Assembly: GCA_947500435.1 (NCBI GenBank)
Contig: CANMRV010000002.1
Span: 434,001-498,000, forward strand
Length of the DNA stretch: 64,000 nt
DNA from: an uncultured Flavobacteriaceae bacterium
Lineage (GTDB): Bacteria > Bacteroidota > Bacteroidia > Flavobacteriales > Flavobacteriaceae
Reading direction: 5' to 3'
Under the pieces are notes generated by a model that saw nothing but the letters and a program-made list of their open reading frames with translations, was not told the DNA's origin and searched no databases. Shown piece by piece: positions 43,391 through 52,113 of the stretch (the first letter of the stretch is position 1; each line of letters opens with the position of its first letter). Position numbers and translations under genes: made by a program.

Positions 43391-44842
43391 CTATTTTTCT
43401 ACTTTCTCTAATTTTTTGGCAAAAAGGTCTTTTTTCTTAATAATCTCAGCAATACCTTCAGGTAGCTGTTCTTCCCATCCCTCTTCATTGTTAGTGATTT
43501 TCTTAAGAACATCCCTTGAGAAAATATGCATGATTTCTGGATCGTAATCTATAATGTCCATCACTTTACCGTTGTACTTAAAGAACTTATATAGTTCCTT
43601 CATCCTCGGATGTACCTTCACGTTATTACTGGTCATGATTTGACCGGTCTCCGCATTCTTCATAGGATATAAATAGACCTGAAGGTCTTTAAAGAATAGC
43701 TTTCCAAAGGCTTCTAAAATGCCCCCACTCAAATGCCTATAGTACTTTTCATCAAATACATCCACCAAGTTATTGACACCCATAGTAAGGCCAATTCGCT
43801 GTTTAGTGTAATTATTGAAATATTCAACAAGTTTATAATATTCTTGAAATTTAGATATCATTACATGTTGACCTAGCGAGCATAGAAGTTCAGCCCGATC
43901 CATGAAATCTTGTTCGTCAATCTCCCCCGAAGCTTTTAAATTGGATAGTGTTATTTCAAAAATCACAATGGTTTTATCCATGTCCACAGTTTGATCTCGA
44001 ACAAAAATATCATATGACTTTTGATACATGTCAAGATTCACCTTGGTAACAGGTCTAAAACTTCCGCGAAGTGCTAAAATATTTTTCTTATAAAGAACCG
44101 CAGCGGGTAAAAGGTTATTTCCATCAGGACCGAACATTACTGCGTCCGTCATATCATTTTTAATCAACTGAAGGCTCATCAATCGGTTGTCAACATCCTT
44201 GAAATTAGGTCCGGAGAAGTTAATCATGTCTATTTCAATTGTATCCTTATCTATATGATCATACAGATATTTCAACATTTTCTTTGGCTTATGATACTTG
44301 TAAAAAGCCCCATAAATAAGGTTTACTCCTAAAATACCCAAAGTCTCTTGTTGCAAACGTGCTTCATTTTGCTTGAAGCGAACGTGAAGAATAATTTCAT
44401 CAAGTTCCTTCTGTGTTGGATCCAATTGAAAACGGATTCCAATCCAACCGTGTCCCTTGTAGCGTTTTGAAAAGTCAATTGTTGCTACCGTATTGGCATA
44501 AGAGAAAAACAAACGATCAGGATGACTTTCTCTGCTAATGCGTTCTTCCATTAAACGCATCTCATGGTTCAGCATGGTCTTTAAGCGCGGCTGTGTCACA
44601 TATCTACCGTCTTTTTCAATGCCGTAGATGGCATCACTAAATTGCTTGTCATAGGCGCTCATCGCTTTGGCAATGGTTCCTGAAGCTCCACCTGATCTAA
44701 AGAAATGGCGTGCTGTTTCTTGTCCGGCACCAATTTCAGCAAAGGTACCGTAGATATCAGGATTCAAATTTATTCGGAGTGTTTTCGCCTTAATCGAAGG
44801 AATATTTTCAAAAGCTGTATCCCTTTTTAAAACAGAAGCCAT
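43391..44842 (-). CDS. Conserved protein of unknown function, 483 residues
   Basis: This is a cytoplasmic-looking protein (no signal peptide or membrane helix) with a highly ordered mixed alpha/beta sequence. Notable segments are LRINLNPDIYGTFAEIGAGQETARHFF, RYVTQPRLKTMLNHEMRLMEER, SGPNFKDVDNRLMSLQLI and MTDAVMFGPDGNNLLPAAVLYKK. I recall relatives being labelled 'nicotinate-nucleotide adenylyltransferase' or 'TonB-dependent receptor' in flavobacteria. I see neither an HxGH nucleotidyltransferase motif nor barrel features. EIGAGQETARHF could be a nucleotide- or SAM-binding loop, but this is only a possibility. Monocistronic. Confidence 0.75.
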   Translation of the reverse strand: MASVLKRDTAFENIPSIKAKTLRINLNPDIYGTFAEIGAGQETARHFFRSGGASGTIAKAMSAYDKQFSDAIYGIEKDGRYVTQPRLKTMLNHEMRLMEERISRESHPDRLFFSYANTVATIDFSKRYKGHGWIGIRFQLDPTQKELDEIILHVRFKQNEARLQQETLGILGVNLIYGAFYKYHKPKKMLKYLYDHIDKDTIEIDMINFSGPNFKDVDNRLMSLQLIKNDMTDAVMFGPDGNNLLPAAVLYKKNILALRGSFRPVTKVNLDMYQKSYDIFVRDQTVDMDKTIVIFEITLSNLKASGEIDEQDFMDRAELLCSLGQHVMISKFQEYYKLVEYFNNYTKQRIGLTMGVNNLVDVFDEKYYRHLSGGILEAFGKLFFKDLQVYLYPMKNAETGQIMTSNNVKVHPRMKELYKFFKYNGKVMDIIDYDPEIMHIFSRDVLKKITNNEEGWEEQLPEGIAEIIKKKDLFAKKLEKVEK

Positions 44843-44994
44843 GGAGTGTGTTTTAGTTATAACAAAAATAAGAAGTTCACATAGTTTCTAGGTCATAAAC
44901 GATTCAATTTTTTATAAATTATTTTTAGTTCTTTTAATGTTGTGAAAACCCTACTTATGTGGATAAAAACAGTATTGATGTCAAGAAATAGTTA

Positions 44995-45002
44995 TAATTT
45001 TG
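44995..45002 (+). promoter_or_regulatory. -7 box TAATTTTG directly before an ATG
   Basis: This is an exact TAnnTTTG match with TTG 17 bp upstream (44975-44977). It ends 6 bp before ATG 45009, so the transcript may begin at or next to the start codon. Confidence 0.45.
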
Positions 45003-45008
45003 AAATAG

Positions 45009-45785
45009 ATGCGAGGAAAGTTGAAAGTTACTTTTTTGGGCACAGGAACCTCACAGGGAATTCCTGTGATTGGCAGTACACACCCTGTCTGCATGAGTGA
45101 CAACTCGAAGGACAAAAGACTTCGCGTTTCCGTTTTGCTTTCTTGGGATGATTTCAATTACGTAATCGACTGTGGACCTGATTTCAGACAACAGATGTTA
45201 ACCAATCAAGTGACCAAATTGGATGGAATTCTTTTCACTCATGAACATGCAGACCATACGGCGGGCATAGATGATATTCGGCCTTATTTTTTCCGTCAGG
45301 GAGATATTCCAATTTATGCGCATAAACGTGTTGCAGCTTCCTTAAAGAAACGATTTGATTATATTTTTGCGGATGAGAATAGATACCCTGGCGCTCCTGC
45401 CGTTGACTTGAACATTATTGAAAACAATCAAGTCTTCGCCCTTGGAAACACCTTCGTAACTCCAGTAGATATTGACCATAACCGATTACAGGTCTTTGGA
45501 TTTCGCATAAAGGATTTCACCTACTTGACTGATGTCAAAAGAATGGATTCCGAAGAAATCGAAAAAGTAAAAGGTTCTAAAGTTCTTGTAGTCAATGCAC
45601 TAAGGGAAGAACCCCATCATTCCCATTTTAATTTAGAAGAAGCCTTGGCTTTTGTAAAAGAAGTTAAACCTGATATTGCTTATTTTACGCATATCAGCCA
45701 TTTACTTGGGTTTCATGATGAAGTAGAAAAAAAGTTGCCCAAAAATGTGCATTTGGCATATGATAATTTGGTGATTACCGTTTAG
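45009..45785 (+). CDS. MBL-fold hydrolase, PhnP-like
   Basis: This is a 258-residue metallo-beta-lactamase-fold phosphodiesterase. Motifs: FLGTGTSQGIPVIG, YVIDCGPDFRQQML, the metal motif FTHEHADHTAGIDDIRP (HxHxDH complete), VDIDHNRLQVFGFRI, YLTDVKRM and FTHISH. This matches the PhnP / RNase Z-related group that hydrolyses cyclic phosphodiesters. Its physiological substrate is not clear outside phosphonate operons, and no phn genes are nearby. An exact -7 box lies only 6 bp before the ATG. Confidence 0.9.
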   Translation: MRGKLKVTFLGTGTSQGIPVIGSTHPVCMSDNSKDKRLRVSVLLSWDDFNYVIDCGPDFRQQMLTNQVTKLDGILFTHEHADHTAGIDDIRPYFFRQGDIPIYAHKRVAASLKKRFDYIFADENRYPGAPAVDLNIIENNQVFALGNTFVTPVDIDHNRLQVFGFRIKDFTYLTDVKRMDSEEIEKVKGSKVLVVNALREEPHHSHFNLEEALAFVKEVKPDIAYFTHISHLLGFHDEVEKKLPKNVHLAYDNLVITV

Positions 45786-45881
45786 GTAGTAGTATAGAGA
45801 TTTCCGCCTTCACTGAAATGAACCCGCCTGCCAACGGCCAGGTTCAGCACAAGTAGGGGAACGACAATAAAATAGCTTTCT

Positions 45882-46376
45882 ATGAAAAAAAATATATTCC
45901 TTTATCTATTTGTTTTTACTGCTTTGATTGCGCTGTATCTTTTTGTGAGCAGTGGAACACTTGCCAACACAATGAATGATAAAATCAATAAGTTACAAGC
46001 TGACAAAGTAAGTCTACAAGATTCTGTACAACAATTGAATATAAAAGTTCTAGATGTTCAGCATTTTTCTTTAGAAAATAATGATTATGCTCTAGAAAAT
46101 TATGATCATTTAAACTTAGAAAACCCTGAAAGGTATATTGCAGATAAATTACTGGAAACCAATGAAAGTAAGGGGAATAATCCATTGATTCCGTATGAAG
46201 GAATGGAAGGGTTTTTCAAAATAAATAAAATAAATGTTTTGAATCATAAATGGATACTAGCCGAGTTTACTGATGGAAAGCATTGGGGAGAGATGATTCT
46301 AACTTACGAGCTAAAAGATGATTTTGGTATTGATTTCACCTTGGCGAATCATTTATTATATTCTAGCACCTTCTAA
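45882..46376 (+). CDS. Membrane-anchored hypothetical protein
   Basis: This is a 164-residue protein with one N-terminal membrane helix (about 5-24), a short coiled coil (about 32-58, MNDKINKLQADKVSLQDSVQQLN) and a C-terminal alpha/beta domain ending WILAEFTDGKHWGEMILTYEL. No catalytic motif was recognised. Flavobacterial relatives are sometimes labelled 'hydrolase' without visible reason. Its stop overlaps the stop of the convergent esterase gene by 4 bp. Confidence 0.72.
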   Translation: MKKNIFLYLFVFTALIALYLFVSSGTLANTMNDKINKLQADKVSLQDSVQQLNIKVLDVQHFSLENNDYALENYDHLNLENPERYIADKLLETNESKGNNPLIPYEGMEGFFKINKINVLNHKWILAEFTDGKHWGEMILTYELKDDFGIDFTLANHLLYSSTF

Positions 46377-47032
46377 ATTTTATCATCTAACCATTTTTTG
46401 AACGAATAAAAATTCTGAGGAGCTACACCGTGTCCAACAGGAAACTCTTCATAGACATGTTCAATTCCCAAGTTTGAAAGAAATTCAGGTGCTCGTTGTG
46501 CCCATTCTGGAGGAATAACTTGATCTACTTGACCATGAGAAGCATATATTTTTAAATCTTTATGTGACTTATCTTGATACCCATCCACAAGAATACCTTC
46601 ATTGATATATCCACTGAGGGCGACCACATTTTTTATTTTTTCAGGATAGGATAGTGCCACGGAATAGCTTAAAATCGTTCCCTGACTAAAACCTAACAAA
46701 GTAATATTATCCGTATCTAAACCATAGGTTTTACAAGCTTCATCTATAAAAACAACAATTTTATCGCGCGAACTTTTGGCTTGTTCATCATCACTCCATT
46801 TTCCATTGGCCGCATCAAAATTGATGGCATACCAAGCATTTCCGAAAGCTTCCATAGGGTAGGGGGCACGGACGGAAATCACGCAAAATTGTTCTTGTAA
46901 TTCCGGCGCAAAAGAAAATAAGTCTTCTTCATTACTTCCATAACCATGAAACATGAAAAGTACAGGGGGTTTTCCTTTGATAATGCTAGAAGGACGAATT
47001 AAATGTTCTAAAGATAAAGGGGCGGTAGTCAT
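46373..47032 (-). CDS. Phospholipase/carboxylesterase-type alpha/beta hydrolase
   Basis: This is a 219-residue serine hydrolase of the YpfH/EstB kind. The oxyanion loop is FMFHGYGSNEED, the nucleophile Ser is in LLGFSQGTILS, the Asp in SHGQVDQVIP and the His in PVGHGVAPQ. It should cleave short carboxylic esters or lysophospholipid-like substrates in the cytoplasm. No signal peptide. It starts 6 bp after the stop of a DUF4870-like gene in the same direction. Confidence 0.9.
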   Translation of the reverse strand: MTTAPLSLEHLIRPSSIIKGKPPVLFMFHGYGSNEEDLFSFAPELQEQFCVISVRAPYPMEAFGNAWYAINFDAANGKWSDDEQAKSSRDKIVVFIDEACKTYGLDTDNITLLGFSQGTILSYSVALSYPEKIKNVVALSGYINEGILVDGYQDKSHKDLKIYASHGQVDQVIPPEWAQRAPEFLSNLGIEHVYEEFPVGHGVAPQNFYSFKKWLDDKI

Positions 47033-47038
47033 AAAGTG

Positions 47039-47365
47039 TTATTGGATAAAAGTAAACCATTTTTGAAAATAGGGACCAATTACTGGAACAGATTGTTTTT
47101 TATTACTTAGGGCTCCGATAAACCCATATCCCCATAAAACAATATAGAAGGCATATAGCCCATACCAAGCGTACGGACTAAAAGCATAACTTAAAAACAA
47201 AGCGCAACCAAGAAAGACGATATGTAGGCCAAATGCCTGTCTTGTATGAAAACGCGCAAATTCGTTTTTTGGTTCCATGTTCATGGTTATAGCAATTAAT
47301 GAACCCAGCAGTGTAAAGTAAGCCACTATTGCTGTTGTTTTTCCTTCTTTTACCAAATCACTCAT
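47039..47365 (-). CDS. DUF4870-like membrane protein, copy 1
   Basis: This is a 108-residue protein with three predicted helices (about 12-30, 45-65 and 68-88). The pattern GKTTAIVAYFTLLGSLIAITMN..NEFARFHTRQAFGLHI is typical of DUF4870/import-component-like small membrane proteins, and a paralogue follows upstream at 47446. It is in line with the esterase gene and probably co-transcribed with it. Function is unknown. Confidence 0.8.
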   Translation of the reverse strand: MSDLVKEGKTTAIVAYFTLLGSLIAITMNMEPKNEFARFHTRQAFGLHIVFLGCALFLSYAFSPYAWYGLYAFYIVLWGYGFIGALSNKKQSVPVIGPYFQKWFTFIQ

Positions 47366-47400
47366 CTTTCAAAGTTAGGTGAACTTCAGATTATGGGCAA

Positions 47401-47433
47401 AAAAAAAGAGACCCCGACGGAGTCTCTTTTTTT
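47401..47433 (-). terminator. Terminator between the two DUF4870-like genes
   Basis: AAAAAAAGAGAC pairs with a downstream complement ending GTCTCTTTTTTT around a CCCCGACGGA loop. On the minus strand it ends the 47446-47760 transcript. Confidence 0.8.
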
Positions 47434-47445
47434 CTAAAAATGTCA

Positions 47446-47760
47446 TTATCCAATATCTCCTACAAGAGGTACCTTTTCCATTTTTCCATTTGCTGCATTG
47501 ATAAGTCCTAAAATTGCAAGAACCCAACCAGCATACGACAAATAGCTTAAAACGCTCATTCCAGTAATCATTACTAAAATCGTTGCCGCTATGGATATTA
47601 TAAGACCTGCAATCCAGGCTCTCAAAGCCTGTCCGATATGAAATTTCGCAAATTCGTTATTTTTATCCTTATTCATAAACCAGGCGATTAAAGTTCCTAG
47701 TAAGGTTACATAGGCAATAATAGCCATAGTCTTGCCTTCGTCAATTGTGCTTTGTTCCAT
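47446..47760 (-). CDS. DUF4870-like membrane protein, copy 2
   Basis: This is a 104-residue paralogue of the 47039 protein, sharing EGKTMAIIAYVTLLGTLIAWFMN and NEFAKFHIGQALRAWI. It has three membrane segments and an end motif KMEKVPLVGDIG comparable to QSVPVIGPYF in copy 1. A terminator separates the two copies, so they are independent units from a local duplication. Function is unknown. Confidence 0.82.
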   Translation of the reverse strand: MEQSTIDEGKTMAIIAYVTLLGTLIAWFMNKDKNNEFAKFHIGQALRAWIAGLIISIAATILVMITGMSVLSYLSYAGWVLAILGLINAANGKMEKVPLVGDIG

Positions 47761-47806
47761 AATTCTAATTTAAGGGTTGGTTTAAAAATGTACTATCTAA
47801 AGTTAC

Positions 47807-49063
47807 TTAAATAAGTATTTGATTGTTGCAAATAACGCCGAAAACCCTGCCTTTCACTTGTTTTTCGAGAAACATGCTATTTTTTGAAGTCGAAACTATT
47901 TCTTTTTTTGTGAATGTAAATTCGTCTTTTGGGTCAAAGAGAGTTAGACAAGCAGTTTCACCTTCTTTGATCGCTGAGGTTTTCAGTTGGTAACGCTCCC
48001 GTCCTTTGGTAAGTAATGAAATTGATGTCTCTAAGTCAAAGATTTGGTTTAATATTCCAAAGGCGGTTTCCAATCCTAATGAGCCGTCTACAGCATTATC
48101 AAATTCAACTCTTTTTTCTTCAATGTTCAGGGGGACATGGTCAGAGCATACAAAATCTATAATGCCGTCTTTAACTCCCTTAATTAATGCTCTTGCATCT
48201 TTTGTGGTGCGAAGTGGCGGCATTACTTTACAATTGGTGTCATATTCTTCTAGGGAATCATCTGTCATGAACAGGTTATGAATCGCTACACTGCAACTTA
48301 CATCCAACCCTTTTTTCTTCGCATCTGCAATTAACTTTACTGAATTAGCAGCAGATATGGTAGGTATATGGAGTTTTCCCCCTGTATATTCTAAAATGAA
48401 AAGGTCTCGAACGATTTGAAGTTCTTCCGCTAAAGCGGGAATTCCTTTCAAGCCCATTCGTGTAGAAATTTCCCCTTCGTTAACTACTCCCTTCCCAGCG
48501 ATTTTGGTATCCAAAGGAAAGGAATGTACAAGTCCGTCAAAATTCTGAGCGTACTGTAAGGCTATTTTTAAAAGATTGGAGTTCTCGATGGAACTTTTGA
48601 AATCATAGAATCCGACCGCCCCCGCATTTTTCATATCGAACATTTCTGCAAGATCTTTTCCTTCGCCTTTTGCGGTTAAGGTTCCCAAAGGATGGAGATT
48701 GGTTACCGAGTCTTTTGCCGCATTCTTCAAAAACACGATATCGGAACTACTATCTGGAACAGGATTTATATTCGGATTCAGAACAATATCTGTAAAACCG
48801 CTTTTGCCGGCCGTCTTTAATCCATTTTCAATGGTTTCGCGCTCCTCATAACCAGGTTCACCGAAACTAACACTACTATCAAACCAACCAATTGAGACAT
48901 GAAGGTTTTTATGGTCAATAACTTTTGTTTTACTGGGAGGAGTTATTTTAGAAGCTATTTTATCAATGACTCCGTTTTTAACAAGAATATCTCGTTTTTT
49001 GAGATGAAGATTTTTGTTCGTTGAATCTACAATTGTAGTATTCTTTAAAAGTACGTTCATCAT
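47807..49063 (-). CDS. pyrC: Dihydroorotase-like protein lacking metal ligands
   Basis: This is a 418-residue amidohydrolase-fold protein of the type I dihydroorotase family. The overall layout is intact: DHKNLHVSIGWFDSSVSFGEPGYEERETIENG, KAGKSGFTDIVLNPN, VCSDHVPLN. However, the zinc motif DxHxHxREPG reads DSSVSFGEPG (His to Ser at 64 and 66), the HxxHxST region reads LHIPTISAA, and the HHL element reads HNL. It is probably catalytically dead in pyrimidine synthesis or altered in function. Inactive DHO-like proteins are known to support aspartate transcarbamoylase in some bacteria. It is translationally coupled (4-bp overlap) to the BatA-like gene. Confidence 0.85.
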   Translation of the reverse strand: MMNVLLKNTTIVDSTNKNLHLKKRDILVKNGVIDKIASKITPPSKTKVIDHKNLHVSIGWFDSSVSFGEPGYEERETIENGLKTAGKSGFTDIVLNPNINPVPDSSSDIVFLKNAAKDSVTNLHPLGTLTAKGEGKDLAEMFDMKNAGAVGFYDFKSSIENSNLLKIALQYAQNFDGLVHSFPLDTKIAGKGVVNEGEISTRMGLKGIPALAEELQIVRDLFILEYTGGKLHIPTISAANSVKLIADAKKKGLDVSCSVAIHNLFMTDDSLEEYDTNCKVMPPLRTTKDARALIKGVKDGIIDFVCSDHVPLNIEEKRVEFDNAVDGSLGLETAFGILNQIFDLETSISLLTKGRERYQLKTSAIKEGETACLTLFDPKDEFTFTKKEIVSTSKNSMFLEKQVKGRVFGVICNNQILI

Positions 49064-50979
49064 AAGTATTTTTGTATCAGCACTTCAATCAACATAAATA
49101 GCACCGCTAAAATAACAAACCATTTCCAAAGGGCATTGATGGAATTGTCATTTTGCATTTGCTGAAAAAGAGCGCTTATCGACTCATTCTTACTACTTGC
49201 ATTTATAGTTGAGATGTCCATATAGTTCAACTCACTCTCCTCCCTAGGGTAATTAAAACTTAGGTTTCGGTAAAAATCTTCTTTGTTGAAAACACTATAG
49301 ATTCCATCTTTTTGAGGGTTTTCATTGAAGTACAGCGACACTTTATTTGCAAAGGCTTTCTGCCTGGGAATAAACTCGTATTCATTTTGAACTACTTTTA
49401 AAATATTATCCTTAGGAAGCTCAGCTGCGATATCCACTTTTTGGTTACTTCCCAGGGAATAGAATAATTCAGGAAGTTTTAAGCTATTAATTCCCATGTT
49501 ATAAAGTGTAGGTACTATTAACGGGGAATTTTTAAAGTTTGAATTTTCGACCGATAGAGAAGCTGTAAAAACAAATACACCTCCGGAGCCTACAAGAAAT
49601 GGATCCTTGTCTTGGTAGGAAAGAATACTTGGCGCATTCGTTTTCAGCCTGAAATACTGCGAAACCTTTGGATATTGAAAATTCACTACATTTTTTTCGA
49701 AAACATTGCGATACAAGGGATGTGAGAAAGAGATGCCCGTAATATCACGTTCATAATTTACGCGTTGGGTATAGCTAGTGGAGTAGTAGTTTGATAATAG
49801 TTGACCATAACTGCTCAAATCAATTTGTGTAGCTGGTACAACCGCTAAATGTCCATCTTCCTCCGTAAAAGACTTTAAACTTGTAGTCAAAGCATTGGGA
49901 ATTCTTTCCAACTCATTTAGTAGAATTAAATTCTGCTCGTTGATGTCACTATAATTCAAATTGTTCAAAGCCACAGCTCTAAAATCGAATTCATCTGAGG
50001 TGAAGATGCGGTTTAAGTAATCACTGTCTCCATTTCCAACGGCTAAAACTTTGATTTTTTCCTTGGTGTCCATATTAAAAAAGAGTTGGTTGTCATAGGA
50101 CAATCCCGCATCTGAAATTTCGATTCTTCCCTTGATAATTTCATTCTTGGGAAGCGTAAAATCTACCCTTGCTTGCTTGTTGGTATTGAAATTCGCCGCA
50201 GTTTTAGCGATAAGCTTTTCCCCATTAAATAGAGATACCGCCGTATTCTCAGTATCTGAATTACTTGAAAGCAAAGTGGTCAGTTCTAAATTATCTGAGT
50301 CCATTGTATTCAGATATACAGAGTCTATTGAAACATTTTCCAAATCATCAGCGGCCAAAAGAATCAAATGCTTTTCTAGATTTAGTGTGGAATCTTCTTT
50401 TGCAATTCCCATGGATTGCTGAAAATCAGAGATAATAACCAAATCTTTAATCGAATTTTTCTCAACATCAAAAAAAGTGTTGGCTTTTAAAAAGACCTCA
50501 TTCAATTTCAACTGCTTCGCAGTAGGGGGTAGCTGCAAAAGGTCATTCTGAATGTTTTTTAGGCTTACATCCTTAAATACCTTTTCATTGGTGAACAGGG
50601 TGAAGAACTGATTTTTAGGAATAGATTTGATAAGGTTCTGAATGGCATCCTCTAGTAAGGTACTATTGTTGGTTTTTGCCTGCATACTAAAGGAATCATC
50701 TAAATAAATGACGGTTTCTTTTTCCTGTAATGCCGATTTTTCAGCGAAAAAAGGTTGGGCAAAAGCAAAAATTAATGCCGCTAGCAAAAACATTCTAGTC
50801 AAAAGCAGTAACCACTTTTTTAAAGTATTACTTCGTCTGGATTCTGAAACTACCTTCTTTAAAAACTTGACGTTCGTAAATGGTGTTTTTTGAAATCTAC
50901 GGAGTTGAAAGAGGTGAATAAAGATAGGAATCAGGAGAAGAAATAAGGCCCAAAGAAGTTCTGGATGTTTAAACTGCAT
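49060..50979 (-). CDS. BatA-domain / VWA-like membrane protein
   Basis: This is a 639-residue protein started at ATG 50979 (MQFKHPELLWALFLLLIPIF). A further ATG 14 codons upstream is less likely. The N-terminal BatA segment has two helices (about 8-24 and 58-78) with HLFQLRRFQKTPFTNVKFLKK between them. A von Willebrand-like domain follows with the MIDAS motif VIYLDDSFSMQ. Then come a large periplasmic/beta region and a final membrane helix (about 615-633). Such proteins in Bacteroidota accompany the aerotolerance (Bat) family, but the specific role is unknown. Its stop overlaps the start of the dihydroorotase-like gene. Confidence 0.83.
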   Translation of the reverse strand: MQFKHPELLWALFLLLIPIFIHLFQLRRFQKTPFTNVKFLKKVVSESRRSNTLKKWLLLLTRMFLLAALIFAFAQPFFAEKSALQEKETVIYLDDSFSMQAKTNNSTLLEDAIQNLIKSIPKNQFFTLFTNEKVFKDVSLKNIQNDLLQLPPTAKQLKLNEVFLKANTFFDVEKNSIKDLVIISDFQQSMGIAKEDSTLNLEKHLILLAADDLENVSIDSVYLNTMDSDNLELTTLLSSNSDTENTAVSLFNGEKLIAKTAANFNTNKQARVDFTLPKNEIIKGRIEISDAGLSYDNQLFFNMDTKEKIKVLAVGNGDSDYLNRIFTSDEFDFRAVALNNLNYSDINEQNLILLNELERIPNALTTSLKSFTEEDGHLAVVPATQIDLSSYGQLLSNYYSTSYTQRVNYERDITGISFSHPLYRNVFEKNVVNFQYPKVSQYFRLKTNAPSILSYQDKDPFLVGSGGVFVFTASLSVENSNFKNSPLIVPTLYNMGINSLKLPELFYSLGSNQKVDIAAELPKDNILKVVQNEYEFIPRQKAFANKVSLYFNENPQKDGIYSVFNKEDFYRNLSFNYPREESELNYMDISTINASSKNESISALFQQMQNDNSINALWKWFVILAVLFMLIEVLIQKYL

Positions 50980-51008
50980 TCCTGATTTTGATTTGGCAAA
51001 TATAGCTA

Positions 51009-51092
51009 ATTCAAGGTTCAAAGTTGAAAGTTCAAGGTCAAAAAGTTTTCATAAAATGGACAACTTTGAATTTTGAACATGAAACCTTGAAT
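51009..51092. repeat. Interrupted inverted repeat of TTCAAGGTTCAAAGTTG type
   Basis: ATTCAAGG plus TTCAAAGTTG (51009-51026) is complementary to CAACTTTGAA (51061-51070) and CCTTGAAT (51085-51092), with 14 extra bases in the right arm. The left arm is followed by related TTCAAGGTCAAA. It fills the gap between the GT2 stop and the BatA-like gene. Confidence 0.55.
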
Positions 51093-51097
51093 CATAA

Positions 51098-52105
51098 TCA
51101 ACAGAAGAAAAAGAAATCTTCCATCGACTTTTGCCCCAAGGTATCTAAATACACACGAATGGCTTTTTGTGCTTCTTCATTCGCTACGGTAATAATACTT
51201 TGCGGATTTTTTAATTTATTGAGAAATTCAAAATGTAGCATTTTTTTTCCGTAAATCTCTTTACCTATTTTGTTCGGATTATCACATAACCAATGAAAAT
51301 CGATTTGTTTTTCGAGCAAACCCTTGGCAATGGTTTTTCCTTTGTTTCCAGCCCCCCAAACCACCAGTGGTCTATTCGGATTGTAATTTAGTTTAAGGAA
51401 ATAGTGCAGTTTGATATCTAAAAAATAATTTTGCGCGTAATGTTCGCTGGTGCGGGAGGTTCTTGTATCATAGTCCCGCCAAAAATGCAAGAGCTCATCA
51501 CAGGGAATACATTGTAAGCCCTTTTCATAAAATCGAAAAGTTAAGTCGTAGTCTTCAGGATATCTATCGGGTTCGAATGCATCACATTTGTCTAAATCTT
51601 CTCTATGGACCATCCAGCAGGGGGAAGGAATTACGCATTCTTTATAGATTTCGGAATAGTTACTTCCTGATTGGGTCAATTGATTGAGCCAAGCTTCGTA
51701 GCGCTCATAGCCATTACTTATGCCTCGGTCTGAGAAGTATTTAACTTGCCCGACAGCTAAATGGCCTTTTCCCGTATTTAAAAGGGAACTAGCCATGACT
51801 TCCAATTTATTGGGAGTCATGATATCATCGGAATCCATGCGGGTGATTAAACTGCCATGGCTTTTTGAATATGCTGTTCGCAATGCTTCAATAATTCCAG
51901 CTCCTGAATTGGGAAACACTTGAATTCGGGAATCACTTTCCGCAAATCCTTGAACAATTTTCAGGCTTTCATCAGACGAGTGGTCATTAACCGCTAGCAC
52001 TTCCCAATTTGTATATGCTTGCTTGAGAATAGAATCCAAACATTCCGTTAGGAATTGAGCTGTGTTTTTAAAGGGGATGAGAATGCTTACCAGAGGCGTA
52101 TCCAT
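51098..52105 (-). CDS. GT2 glycosyltransferase fused to a nucleotide-binding-like domain
   Basis: This is a 335-residue protein. The N-terminal GT-A domain (about 1-225) has PLVSILIPFKNTAQFLTECL, the metal-binding ITRMDSDDIMTPNKLE (DxD) and a late catalytic-type PEDYDLTFRFYEKG. From about residue 245 a second domain starts with RPLVVWGAGNKGKTIAKGLLEK and WLCDNPNKIGKEIYGKKM, a Rossmann-like glycine-rich loop similar to those in sugar O-acyltransferase/PglD-like proteins. It is probably a cytoplasmic glycan-modifying enzyme. The acceptor is unknown. Confidence 0.85.
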   Translation of the reverse strand: MDTPLVSILIPFKNTAQFLTECLDSILKQAYTNWEVLAVNDHSSDESLKIVQGFAESDSRIQVFPNSGAGIIEALRTAYSKSHGSLITRMDSDDIMTPNKLEVMASSLLNTGKGHLAVGQVKYFSDRGISNGYERYEAWLNQLTQSGSNYSEIYKECVIPSPCWMVHREDLDKCDAFEPDRYPEDYDLTFRFYEKGLQCIPCDELLHFWRDYDTRTSRTSEHYAQNYFLDIKLHYFLKLNYNPNRPLVVWGAGNKGKTIAKGLLEKQIDFHWLCDNPNKIGKEIYGKKMLHFEFLNKLKNPQSIITVANEEAQKAIRVYLDTLGQKSMEDFFFFC

Positions 52106-52113
52106 AAAAAACT

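Noticed and set aside
43391..44842. Nicotinate-nucleotide adenylyltransferase or TonB receptor label
   Set aside because: No HxGH/nucleotidyltransferase motif, signal peptide or barrel pattern is visible.
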